DNA of 64,000 nucleotides, taken from DATFPK01 sp035264885 (GTDB lineage Bacteria > Actinomycetota > Thermoleophilia > Solirubrobacterales > 70-9). Position 1 is the first letter of the stretch. Each line of letters starts with the position of its first letter. Below, piece by piece: positions 33,543 to 43,480 of the stretch. The stretch is from the NCBI GenBank assembly GCA_035264885.1, contig DATFPK010000079.1, positions 4,140 through 68,139 of the forward strand, in the 5' to 3' direction. The position numbers were made by a program, and so were the translations under genes. The notes beneath the pieces are model-generated. The model saw only the letters and a list, made by a program, of their open reading frames with translations, was not told where the DNA came from and searched no databases.

Positions 33543-33600
33543 GCCCGTCCGCTGCGCAGGAGGTGCGGGCGGTCGCAGGCGGCCGGGGGGTCGCGGGTGG

Positions 33601-33665
33601 CATCGATTTGGGGGACCGCCCCGAGCACCCGCCGGGAGCGCAGGGGTGGTGGATCCAAATCGATG
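33601..33665. repeat. Large hairpin/inverted repeat upstream of hsp20
   Basis: Outer arms CATCGATTTGG (33601-33611) and CCAAATCGATG (33655-33665) are perfect 11-mers. Inner arms ACCGCCCC (33615-33622) and GGGGTGGT (33643-33650) pair with one G-U. A short CCC-GCC-GGG hairpin caps the structure. It ends 36 bp before the hsp20 ATG and 20 bp before its probable -10 box. Candidate heat-shock operator or end structure of the upstream transcript. Confidence 0.65.
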
Positions 33666-33684
33666 ACGGGACCCGCGAACCCCC

Positions 33685-33690
33685 TACCCT
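33685..33690 (+). promoter_or_regulatory. -10 box TACCCT upstream of hsp20
   Basis: Ends 10 bases before the ATG at 33701. No Shine-Dalgarno lies between them, so a leaderless or very short leader is likely. It is just downstream of the large inverted repeat. Confidence 0.4.
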
Positions 33691-33700
33691 CTTTGACCGG

Positions 33701-34144
33701 ATGACCGAACGCGACCTGTTCGCCAACTTCGCCCGCATGCGCCGGGAGATGGACCAGCTCATGGGAGACGCGTGGGGGCGGGCCGGATACGTGAGCCGGC
33801 GCGCCTCCGGGTTCTCGCCGAGCGTGGACGTCTACTACTGCGGGGACCCGCAGCGGGCGATCGTCAAGGCCGACCTGTCGGGCATCGACCTCGCCGACGT
33901 CAACATCGAGGTCAGCGGCCGCCGGCTCGTGATCTCCGGACAGCGCCCGGTCCAGGAGACCGAGGGCCGGGTCTACCAGCAGGTCGAGATCGTCTCCGGC
34001 CCCTTCCGGAGAATCATCGAGCTCCAGGTCGACGTCGATCCGGAGCGCGCCAAGGCCACCTACCAGGACGGCGTCCTGCGGGTCGAGCTCCCGCTCCGCG
34101 ATGCCGAGACGGCCTCGCGCCGGGTGCCGATCGACCGGGCCTGA
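33701..34144 (+). CDS. Hsp20/alpha-crystallin small heat-shock protein
   Basis: 147 residues from MTERDLFANFARMRREMDQLM. The alpha-crystallin domain (about 38-135) contains SVDVYYCGDPQRAIVKADLSG, cut here at GIDLADVNIEVSGRRLVISGQ, and the family end motif GVLRVELPL. It acts as a holdase for unfolding proteins. The frame is open from 33563, but that segment carries the inverted repeat and lacks homology. lon starts three bases after its stop, so chaperone and protease are co-expressed. Confidence 0.88.
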   Translation: MTERDLFANFARMRREMDQLMGDAWGRAGYVSRRASGFSPSVDVYYCGDPQRAIVKADLSGIDLADVNIEVSGRRLVISGQRPVQETEGRVYQQVEIVSGPFRRIIELQVDVDPERAKATYQDGVLRVELPLRDAETASRRVPIDRA

Positions 34145-34147
34145 GCG

Positions 34148-36592
<2,445 letters not shown>

Positions 36593-36681
36593 ACGGGTTG
36601 CGCCGCGCAGGCGTAGCCGGTTTCGCAGCCGGGTATATCCTCAGCAACCGACCGTGAAACTGCGAGGGAGTTGACGAGGAC

Positions 36682-37155
36682 ATGGCCAAGACCACCAAGG
36701 CGGGGAAGGCGGCCGGCGCCGCCGGCAGCGCCTACGCGACCGCCCGCGGCAACCAGTACGTACAGCGCTTCATCGAGGACGACGAGCTGCGCGACAACCT
36801 GCGCGACGCCTACGACGCCGCCCGCCACGCCTATGACCGGATCACGGGCAACGGCAAGGGACCGGTCAAGGCCGTCACCAGCGACAAGAAGGTCCAGCGC
36901 GATCTGCGGAACGCGGCCGACTCGCTCCGCGAGGCGTCCGAGCAGCTGCGCGGCCGCAAGCGGAAGCGCCGTCTGGGGCGGGTGCTGCTGTTCGGCGCGG
37001 TCGCCGGCGGCGTTGCGCTGGCGGTCTCCGAGAACGCGCGCAAGACCGTGATGGACACCGTCTTCGGCGCCGAGGAGGAGTTCGAGTACACCTCGACGAC
37101 GTCCTCCTCGGGCTCGGACTCCGGCAACTCGTCCGGGTCCGGCACCGGCTCCTAG
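36682..37155 (+). CDS. Conserved hypothetical protein with single membrane segment
   Basis: 157 residues. Ala/Gly-rich start, then a helical region with DDELRDNLRDAYDAARHAYDR and VQRDLRNAADSLREASEQLR, a KRKRR cluster, one hydrophobic helix (RVLLFGAVAGGVALAVS, about 98-114), and a Ser/Gly-rich tail. A TATCCT box at 36636 and a leader with GAGGGAG and GAGGA support the start. The amphipathic helices recall YtxH-like stress-associated membrane proteins, but I do not assign it. Two bases separate it from the next gene. Confidence 0.7.
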   Translation: MAKTTKAGKAAGAAGSAYATARGNQYVQRFIEDDELRDNLRDAYDAARHAYDRITGNGKGPVKAVTSDKKVQRDLRNAADSLREASEQLRGRKRKRRLGRVLLFGAVAGGVALAVSENARKTVMDTVFGAEEEFEYTSTTSSSGSDSGNSSGSGTGS

Positions 37156-37157
37156 AG

Positions 37158-37859
37158 GTGCCGTCGGTACACCTGCTGATCCCCGCCCAGCGCTACGTGT
37201 TCGCGCTGGACGGGGAGGAGGCCGTGCCCGCCGGCCCGGGCAGCTCGGCCGACGGCTTCCGGGCCTACAAGCGGCTCCAGGGCGAGGGGAAGCCGGCGGG
37301 GATGGTCGCGTTCCCGAACACGCTTTTGGTCCGCGGCGGAGAGGACTACCTCGTCGACCCCGGGCTGATCATGCAGGGCGGCCCCGTGTTCACGGCCCTC
37401 GCGGAGATCGGGGTGGACCCCGGCGGGGTCCAGCGGGTGATCCTCACCCATCTCCACTTCGACCACGCCGAGGGTCTCGCCGCCTGGCCGGGGCGGACCG
37501 CCTACGTCCACCGGCGCGAGACCGAGGCGCCCTACGCGCAGATCGTCGCCGGGCAGCTCGAGACCGTCGACCTCCACGTCCTCGAGGGCGAGGAGGGGGA
37601 GATCGAGCCGGGGATCCGGTGGATCCGGACACCCGGGCACAGCGACGGGCTGATCACCGTCCTCGTCGACACCGAGGAGGGGCTCGTAGCGATCGCCTCC
37701 GACTGTGTCGGGCCGCTACCCGAGTACTTCGAGGACATGGACCTGCCCGAGGACTTCGGGCCGGAGCGCGAGCAGCTGCTCGAGCAGTGGCGGCGGATCC
37801 GCGAGCTGGAGCCGGCCGTAGTCGTGCCCGGACACAACCCTCCGGTTCGCCTGGGCTGA
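37158..37859 (+). CDS. Metallo-beta-lactamase-fold hydrolase
   Basis: 233 residues from GTG overlapping a GAGG sequence. All five MBL motifs are visible: Asp in DYLVDPGL, THLHFDHAEGLAAW, TPGHSDGLITVLV, ASDCVGPLP (metal-bridging Asp) and VVPGHNPPV. It resembles lactonase or glyoxalase-II-like stand-alone MBL proteins; the substrate is unknown. It follows the small membrane protein by two bases, so same transcript. A hairpin begins right after the stop codon. Confidence 0.82.
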   Translation: MPSVHLLIPAQRYVFALDGEEAVPAGPGSSADGFRAYKRLQGEGKPAGMVAFPNTLLVRGGEDYLVDPGLIMQGGPVFTALAEIGVDPGGVQRVILTHLHFDHAEGLAAWPGRTAYVHRRETEAPYAQIVAGQLETVDLHVLEGEEGEIEPGIRWIRTPGHSDGLITVLVDTEEGLVAIASDCVGPLPEYFEDMDLPEDFGPEREQLLEQWRRIRELEPAVVVPGHNPPVRLG

Positions 37860-37876
37860 GGCCCACCGGGTGGGCC
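37860..37876 (+). terminator. Hairpin directly after the MBL-fold gene
   Basis: GGCCCACC-G-GGTGGGCC immediately follows the TGA. In RNA a 6-bp GGCCCA/TGGGCC stem with a CCGGG loop is likely. There is no T-tract. It separates this operon from tetR. Confidence 0.45.
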
Positions 37877-37909
37877 GGGCCCGGAGACCGGCGAGTCGGT
37901 CCGTCGCCT

Positions 37910-37915
37910 TAGACT
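37910..37915 (+). promoter_or_regulatory. -10 box TAGACT of tetR (leaderless)
   Basis: Ends seven bases before the ATG at 37923. No Shine-Dalgarno. Confidence 0.5.
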
Positions 37916-37922
37916 GGCCGCG

Positions 37923-38531
37923 ATGGAGGCGGCGGCAGGCGAACGAGAGCTCACCGGTGAGAAGGCCCAGCGGATCGTCGATGCGATGCGCAAGAGCGTC
38001 GCCCGGCGCGGGGCCGCCGGCTCGACCTTCGAGCACGTCGCCGCCGAGGCCGGCGTCAGCCGTGGGCTACTCCACTACTACTTCGGGACCAAGGAGCGGC
38101 TCCTCGTCGAGGTCGTACGTCGCGACGCCGAGTTCCGGGTCAACCGGCTCGACGCGCCGCTGGCCGACGCACGGACAGTGGACGACGTCCTCGACGTCCT
38201 GGTCGCCAGCCTGATGGACGCGCTGGAGAACGAGCCGGACAGCTTCCTGCTGCTGTTCGAGCTGTTCAGCGCCGGGCGGCGCAACCCCGACATCAGCCGC
38301 GAGCTGGGCCAGCTCTTCGGCCGCATCCGCGGTCACCTGGCCGAGGTGCTCAAGGCGAAGGAGCGCGAGGGCGTGCTCGACCTCCGCTACGACGCGGAGG
38401 CCGTGGCCTCCTACCTCCTGGCGATCGCCGACGGCTTCGCCGTCCAGGCGCTCTCGGATCCGGGCCGCGACCACGCGACGACGATCGCCGCGTCGGTGGA
38501 GTCGGCCCGCCACCTTCTGACGACCGGCTAG
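37923..38531 (+). CDS. TetR/AcrR-family transcriptional regulator
   Basis: 202 residues. The helix-turn-helix is STFEHVAAEAGVSRGLLHYY, then FGTKERLLVEVVRR (about 38-70). The helical ligand domain has SFLLLFELFSAGRRNPDISRE and the typical C-terminal dimer helices. Such repressors often control adjacent genes; the tandem hot-dog protein starts 12 bases after its stop, which suggests a role in acyl-CoA or lipid metabolism. A TAGACT box seven bases upstream gives a leaderless start. Confidence 0.88.
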   Translation: MEAAAGERELTGEKAQRIVDAMRKSVARRGAAGSTFEHVAAEAGVSRGLLHYYFGTKERLLVEVVRRDAEFRVNRLDAPLADARTVDDVLDVLVASLMDALENEPDSFLLLFELFSAGRRNPDISRELGQLFGRIRGHLAEVLKAKEREGVLDLRYDAEAVASYLLAIADGFAVQALSDPGRDHATTIAASVESARHLLTTG

Positions 38532-38543
38532 CCGCCGGGCAGC

Positions 38544-39629
38544 ATGAGCGGCGCGGAGATCTGGCAGGAGGAGCCGGTCGGCGGCTTTGCCGACCGGTCG
38601 GTGCTCGGCCTCGCGAGCCTCGAGCGCAATGCCCTGGCCCGCCAGGGGCGGCTGCCGATCGCCCCGATGACCTACCTGACGGAGATGAGCTTCGACGAGG
38701 CGTCGGCCGGGCACACCGCCTTCTCGGTCCCGGCTTCGCCCTGGTTCGCGAACTCGGCCGGCCTGATCCCCGGTGGCATGCTGGGCCCGGTCGCAGACGC
38801 CGGCCTCGGGGCGTCGGTGGGGACCGAGCTGGGTCCCGGGACCCTGTTCACCACCGCCGAGCTGTCGCTCAGCTTCGTCCGTCCCATGCAGCCCCGGAGC
38901 GCTGAGCGGATCGTCGCCGCCGGCCAGGCGATCCACGTCGGTCGCTCGATGGGGATCTCGGAGGCCTTCATGCTGGCCGAGCCGGGCGGCCGCCTCCTCG
39001 CCCACGGCACCACCCGTTGCGCGATCTTCCCGCCTCTCGACCCGCTGCCCCAGCCTAAGGACGAGTGGCCGGTCCTCGACCAGCCGCTGCCCGGCACCGA
39101 CCCCGACCACCCGCTGCGGCGCCCGGTTCGAGGCGAGATGCTGGACCAGGAAGTCTTCGACTCGCGCTCGGGGCTGGAAATCCTCAGGGCCGGGATCGAC
39201 GGCAAGCTGCCGGCGCCGCCGCTCCACCACCTGACCGGGATGCGGTCGACCTGGGCCGAGGAGGGCCGCTCGGAGTGGCTCCTTCCCTGTACCGGCTGGC
39301 TGAGCAGCCCCGCCGGCAGCGTCCAGGGCGGCTTCATCGCGATGCTCGCCGAGGCGGCGCTGTCGGGAGCGGTGTTCACGACCGTGCCGCCGGGCACGGC
39401 GGTCGCGACTCTCGACCTCAAGGTCAACTTCCTGCGGCCGGTCCTGCCCGATGGCGGCGAGCTGCTGGCCTCCTCGCGGGTCATCCACAGCGGCCGGCGC
39501 CTCGCGGTGGCGTCGGCGGAGCTGGTCAAGGACGGTGAGGCCGCGGCCCTCGCCACCGGATCCTGCATGTACCTGCCGGGCCGGCCGGCGAGCCTCAGCG
39601 GCGTCGAGCTGCCGGCCGAGGAGGAGTGA
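38544..39629 (+). CDS. Tandem hot-dog fold thioesterase-like protein
   Basis: 361 residues with two PaaI-type hot-dog domains. The first (about 45-160) has GLIPGGMLGPVADAGLGASV and LSFVRPMQPRSAERIVAAGQ. The second (about 230-350) has GSVQGGFIAMLAEAALSGAV and KVNFLRPVLPDGGELLASS. Both carry the Gly-Gly turn before the central helix that binds the CoA thioester. It probably hydrolyses aromatic or fatty acyl-CoA; double-domain forms fold as one pseudo-dimer. Directly downstream of tetR, likely its target. Confidence 0.82.
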   Translation: MSGAEIWQEEPVGGFADRSVLGLASLERNALARQGRLPIAPMTYLTEMSFDEASAGHTAFSVPASPWFANSAGLIPGGMLGPVADAGLGASVGTELGPGTLFTTAELSLSFVRPMQPRSAERIVAAGQAIHVGRSMGISEAFMLAEPGGRLLAHGTTRCAIFPPLDPLPQPKDEWPVLDQPLPGTDPDHPLRRPVRGEMLDQEVFDSRSGLEILRAGIDGKLPAPPLHHLTGMRSTWAEEGRSEWLLPCTGWLSSPAGSVQGGFIAMLAEAALSGAVFTTVPPGTAVATLDLKVNFLRPVLPDGGELLASSRVIHSGRRLAVASAELVKDGEAAALATGSCMYLPGRPASLSGVELPAEEE

Positions 39630-39644
39630 GGCGGGTGAGCCGGG

Positions 39645-40529
39645 TCAGCCGATGCCGCCGGTCGGCGGCCCGCCGCCGCCCTGGGCGGGACAGCCGCTGA
39701 CGACCCTCGCCGAGGGCAGCCTGATGTAGCGCGTCGCCCTGTTGTTGCGCTCGTTCAGCTCGCGGATGTGGTTCTTCGGGTCGGCCACGTGGACGAAGGC
39801 GAAGCAGCCGCGCAGCCCGGTCACGTTGATCCAGTTCTGATGGTAGGTCGAGGGATAGATGTCCGACCACCCGACCGAGGTGCCGAGGACTACAGCGCGG
39901 CGGTCCGGGTCCTGGCTGCAGCCCGGATAGACGCGGTGCGGAGGCGAACGGCGCCCGGGACGGGTCCGCTCCAGGTCACGCAGGCAGTAACGCTGCTTTG
40001 GCCCGACTCGGACACGCCGCAGGCGCGAGCCGCCGGCGCCCACGGTCCAGAGCTCGAAGGCGGCGGCGTCGCGGTACTTCCAGTAGCGGTACTGGCCCGG
40101 GATCCGGGTGAAGTCCAGCCGGCCGGTCGTCTTGATCGCCAGCTTGCCGCCGCCCTTGCGGTGGATCCGCTGCGTGAGGTCCATCGAGAGCTGGGTGATC
40201 CGGCGGCCGCGGATCTCCACCGGGCCGACGCCGCGGCTGCGCAGGTTGTTGGTCGCGTGCAGGAGCCGTTTGCCGGGGTTGGTGAAGGTGTCGATGTAGA
40301 GGTCGCTCGGCTTGGCGATCTTGAGGTCCGGGCAGAGGAGATGGCGCCGCCGCGGCGTGAGGCACGGGTTGCCGCGCGTGGTCTCGGCGGCGCCGCCGCC
40401 GGCGAATCCGGGTGGGTAGCCGGACCCGTAGCCGCGGCCGGCCGGATCGGCACCGCCCGCCGGCACGGCGACGGCCAGGGCGGCGAACAGGACCAGGGCT
40501 GGTGCGAGGAGCTTGCGGGTCATCGGCAT
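39645..40529 (-). CDS. Secreted lysyl-oxidase-family protein with altered copper site
   Basis: 294 residues with signal peptide (LLAPALVLFAALAVAVPAGG). The lysyl oxidase fold is recognised from LCPDLKIAKPSDLYIDTF, the C-terminal SVGWSDIYPSTYHQNWINVT, then GCFAFVHVADPKNHIRELNERNN. In true lysyl oxidases a HxHxH talon binds copper; the corresponding stretch here reads GQYRYWKYRDAAAFELW, with no histidine. It may therefore be non-catalytic or use another cofactor. It is surface or extracellular, and ends in a Gly/Pro tail. A G-rich sequence precedes the ATG. Confidence 0.75.
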   Translation of the reverse strand: MPMTRKLLAPALVLFAALAVAVPAGGADPAGRGYGSGYPPGFAGGGAAETTRGNPCLTPRRRHLLCPDLKIAKPSDLYIDTFTNPGKRLLHATNNLRSRGVGPVEIRGRRITQLSMDLTQRIHRKGGGKLAIKTTGRLDFTRIPGQYRYWKYRDAAAFELWTVGAGGSRLRRVRVGPKQRYCLRDLERTRPGRRSPPHRVYPGCSQDPDRRAVVLGTSVGWSDIYPSTYHQNWINVTGLRGCFAFVHVADPKNHIRELNERNNRATRYIRLPSARVVSGCPAQGGGGPPTGGIG

Positions 40530-40618
40530 GGCGCCGGACCCCCCTTGACCGGCGCGCGGATACTAGGAAACGCCGGGGAGGGCCGGCGGTTGCGGTCCCG
40601 GCGCCGGCCCGGCGTCAG

Positions 40619-40624
40619 TAGGGT
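40619..40624 (+). promoter_or_regulatory. -10 box TAGGGT of the amidase gene (leaderless)
   Basis: Ends six bases before the GTG at 40631. No Shine-Dalgarno. Confidence 0.5.
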
Positions 40625-40630
40625 CACGGC

Positions 40631-42055
40631 GTGAGCGACGAAATCGCTTTCGCCGGCGCCGCCAGGATGGCGGCGATGGTCCGCAACGGGGATGTCTCGC
40701 CGACCGAGCTGGTCGATCTCCACCTTGAGCGGATCGAGCGCCTCGAACCGCGACTGAACGCGTTCCGCGTCGTGCTCGCCGAGCGGGCCCGGGCGGAGGC
40801 CAAGCAGGCCGAGGCGCGCCTCAAGGCGGGCGATGAGCGGCCGCTGCTGGGCGTGCCGGTGGGGCTGAAGGACTCGGTCGATCTGGCCGGGGAGCTGACG
40901 GCCCACGGGACCGACGCCTTCGACGCCCCGGCAAGGGGAGACAGCGAGATGGTCGGCCGTCTGCGGGCGGCGGGGGCGATCGTGATCGGCAAGACGAACC
41001 TGCCGGAGCTGGCGATCCACGGGTTCACGGAATCGGCCACCTGGGGGATCACCCGCAACCCGTGGGACCCGCAGCGAAGCTCCGGCGGGTCAAGCGGCGG
41101 CAGCGCGGCGGCGGTCGCGGCCGGGCTCGCGCCGCTCGCGAGCGCGTCGGACGGCGCCGGGTCGATCCGGATCCCGGCCGCCGCCTGCGGGGTGTTCGGC
41201 CTGAAGCCGCAGCGCGGCCGGGTCAGCCTCATGCCCGACCTCGAGCACTGGCACGGGATGTCGGTGAACGGGTGCGTGACTCGGACGGTGGCGGACACGG
41301 CGCTCTTCCTCGACCTGGTGAGCGGGGAGTCGATGGAGCAGGGGGCGCCCGAGCCACCGGAGCGCCCCTTCTCCGATTCCGCGGGAAGCCCGCCGGGGAG
41401 GCTGCGGATCGCCTGGTCGGTGACCCCGCCGGCCCTGATCGCGCCGCCGCCGCCCGTCGCACCGGAGACGGTCCGGGCCGTCGAGGAAACGGCCGGCCTG
41501 CTCGGGTCGCTTGGTCACGCGGTCGAGCGGCGTGACCCGGACTGGGGCGGGGTCGGCAGGAACGTAATGGTCCGGTACCTGCGCGGGATCCGCGACGACG
41601 TGCGCCGGGTGCCGCACCCCGAGCGCCTCGAGCGGCGCACCCGCGGCTATGCCAGGCTGGGCGCTGCCTACACGGACGGCCTGCTCGCCAAGGCGCGAGC
41701 CGCCGTCGCCGCTGACGGGGAGCGGATCGGCGCCATCTTTCGCGACCACGACGTCCTGATGACCCCCGTAGCCGCGGGGCCACCCCTCAAGGTCCGCGCC
41801 TTCGAGAGCCTGGGGGCGATCCGCACCGTGCTCGGCTCGAGCCGCCGCTATCCGTTCACGGTGGTGTGGAACCACCTCGGCAACCCGGCCGCGTCGGTGC
41901 CGGCCGGCTTCGACGCGAACGGCCTGCCGTTGGCTGTGATGCTGGTCGGCCGTCCCGCCGACGAGGGCACCTTGCTGTCGCTCGCCGCCCAGCTCGAAGC
42001 CGAGCGCCCCTGGGCCGATGCGCGGCCGCCGATCAGCTGGCGGCCCGGTTCTTGA
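40631..42055 (+). CDS. Amidase signature family hydrolase
   Basis: 474 residues from GTG. The Ser-cisSer-Lys triad is visible: Lys in LLGVPVGLKDSVDLAGE, cis-Ser in QRSSGGSSGGSAAAVAAGLA and the nucleophile in SDGAGSIRIPAAACGVFGLK. It hydrolyses carboxamides; the substrate is not predictable. There are no GatB or GatC homologs nearby, so it is unlikely to be GatA. TAGGGT ends six bases before the start. The 3' end converges on the R2-like oxidase gene. Confidence 0.88.
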   Translation: MSDEIAFAGAARMAAMVRNGDVSPTELVDLHLERIERLEPRLNAFRVVLAERARAEAKQAEARLKAGDERPLLGVPVGLKDSVDLAGELTAHGTDAFDAPARGDSEMVGRLRAAGAIVIGKTNLPELAIHGFTESATWGITRNPWDPQRSSGGSSGGSAAAVAAGLAPLASASDGAGSIRIPAAACGVFGLKPQRGRVSLMPDLEHWHGMSVNGCVTRTVADTALFLDLVSGESMEQGAPEPPERPFSDSAGSPPGRLRIAWSVTPPALIAPPPPVAPETVRAVEETAGLLGSLGHAVERRDPDWGGVGRNVMVRYLRGIRDDVRRVPHPERLERRTRGYARLGAAYTDGLLAKARAAVAADGERIGAIFRDHDVLMTPVAAGPPLKVRAFESLGAIRTVLGSSRRYPFTVVWNHLGNPAASVPAGFDANGLPLAVMLVGRPADEGTLLSLAAQLEAERPWADARPPISWRPGS

Positions 42056-42115
42056 CGACGCTCGCCCTGGCGGGTTTGTGCCGGAGAGCGAGACAAACCC
42101 CCCAACGACCGGCTC

Positions 42116-43393
42116 TTACCGCGCTCGAAACACCTTGCGGAAGCGGGTGAAGCCGGTCGCTGAGCCGAACGGCCGCAGGCGGCGGTTGAGCAGCGAGCGG
42201 AGCGGGTTCTTGCCGTGCATCGAGAGGTTGATCCACTCGGCCCAGTCGGTCTCGAAGGTGAGGTCCGGGTCGGGCGCGAAGCCGGGCTCGGCCCGGGTCG
42301 AACCGTTGTCCACCACGAGGTGCCAGGGATCGGCGTCGGCGAAGCGCCACTGGACCGTGAGCCCGTCGCCGTTGATCGAGTCGGTCCGCGCCGACCGGGC
42401 CATCGATTCGAAGTAGAGGCGCTGCACTTCCTGGTCGGAGGACGGCCGGCCATTCGGCTCGCCCAGCACGCCCGCCTTCAGCAGCTTGATCTGCTGCTGA
42501 GCGCGCTGCTCGTGGGGCAGCGAGCGGTCGACCGGGTAGACGTCCGCCGGCATCTCCTCGAGGGGGAAGCCGGCCGCCCGCCACTTCGCCTCGATCGATC
42601 GCATCCCGAACGAGTAGATCTCCTCGAGCGTGAAGCCCCACTCGGTGGTGTAGCGCTCGTCCCAGCCCGGCGGGGTGAACACGGCGAGGGAGTAGGGGAG
42701 CACCTCGCGCAGCAGCTCGACCACCGCCGCCTTGCACTCGTCGGACTCGGCGAACATCTCGGACAGCGCCTTGACGCCGAAGCCGATGTGCCGCTGCTCG
42801 TCGCGCGACACGTTCGCCATGCCCTCGCTGAAGCCGGGCATCGTGCCTTCCTTGATGAAGAAGTCCTCGATGTAGTGCTGGCCGGGCTGCGCGAGCGTCG
42901 CCTCGACGACCATGTGGTACAGCGCGATCGCCTGGGCGAACTTCGGCAGCGACCGATCGCGTCGCAGCTCCTCGGCCATCCGGTCGAGCCGCTCGAAGAC
43001 GCCCCGGTAGCCCCAGCCGAGCTGCGGCGTCGTGTACGCGAGGGTCGAGGAGATCGATTCGCCGGCGCCGATCACCTCTTTGAAGAAGCGGTGAAAGAAG
43101 ACGGCATGGCGAGCCTCGTCGACCTGCTGCGTCGTCAGGAAGTATTTCTGCTCCTCGCGCGGCGCCGCGTCGATGTAGGGGGAGAGGTTGTCGGCGACCG
43201 AGTCCTCGCCGAAGAAGAACATCGAGTAGATCCACAGCGCCGACTTCTTCTGGATCTCGTTCAGGGCCTCCCAGCCCTCCCGATCCTGCGAGAAGTCGAG
43301 CTCCGAGGCCTTCCAGTTGTTCTCCTCCCAACGCCGGTAAAGGTCCTCGTAGGTGATGTCGGACGTGCTGGCCCCTTGCTGCGCTACTGACAC
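42116..43393 (-). CDS. R2-like ligand-binding oxidase fused to a C-terminal SCP2-like domain
   Basis: 425 residues from GTG after GAGGAGG. The ferritin-like domain (about 15-300) holds the six metal ligands: E63 (FFGEDSVADN), E93 and H96 (DEARHAV), E164 (MVVEATL), E199 and H202 (RDEQRHIG). This matches R2lox proteins with Mn/Fe cofactors, not the class I nucleotide reductase R2. The last 110 residues (LTVQWRFADADPWHLVVDNG, then AEWINLSMHGKNPLRSLL) resemble a sterol-carrier SCP2 domain that could present a lipid substrate. A palindromic operator overlaps its promoter. The tetR now at 46440 was once its divergent neighbour. Confidence 0.85.
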   Translation of the reverse strand: MSVAQQGASTSDITYEDLYRRWEENNWKASELDFSQDREGWEALNEIQKKSALWIYSMFFFGEDSVADNLSPYIDAAPREEQKYFLTTQQVDEARHAVFFHRFFKEVIGAGESISSTLAYTTPQLGWGYRGVFERLDRMAEELRRDRSLPKFAQAIALYHMVVEATLAQPGQHYIEDFFIKEGTMPGFSEGMANVSRDEQRHIGFGVKALSEMFAESDECKAAVVELLREVLPYSLAVFTPPGWDERYTTEWGFTLEEIYSFGMRSIEAKWRAAGFPLEEMPADVYPVDRSLPHEQRAQQQIKLLKAGVLGEPNGRPSSDQEVQRLYFESMARSARTDSINGDGLTVQWRFADADPWHLVVDNGSTRAEPGFAPDPDLTFETDWAEWINLSMHGKNPLRSLLNRRLRPFGSATGFTRFRKVFRAR

Positions 43394-43431
43394 TCGGACC
43401 TCCTCGGCGCTCGTCTGCGGATGCCCCTAAG

Positions 43432-43455
43432 GTAACTGACCGATGAGTCAGTTAC
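43432..43455. promoter_or_regulatory. Palindromic operator between the R2lox gene and the ancestral tetR start
   Basis: GTAACTGAC-CGATGA-GTCAGTTAC: perfect 9-bp arms around 6 bp, 39 bp upstream of the R2lox start and overlapping its TACCTT -10 region. It lies 11 bp before the left copy of the tetR start codon. This is a typical size and placement for a TetR-family operator controlling both divergent genes. Confidence 0.7.
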
Positions 43456-43466
43456 GAGGTCGAACT

Positions 43467-43480
43467 GTGAGATCGCTCAC
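43467..43480 (+). repeat. Left direct repeat GTGAGATCGCTCAC (original tetR start)
   Basis: Identical to 46440-46453. This copy keeps the old context: GAGG seven bases before GTG. Translation from here now stops after ten codons inside the element (VRSLTLDLSL). The sequence is a near-palindrome, so the duplicated target could be any even length from 4 to 14 bp. The 8-bp AGATCGCT (43470-43477) fits IS1595-type elements. Confidence 0.8.

Noticed and set aside
33601..33700. RNA thermometer controlling hsp20
   Set aside because: The hairpin lies upstream of the probable -10 box (33685-33690), so it would not be part of the hsp20 mRNA; there is also no Shine-Dalgarno for it to mask.
40631..42055. 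Calling the amidase GatA
   Set aside because: No gatB or gatC nearby and no specific GatA features; the general amidase signature only.
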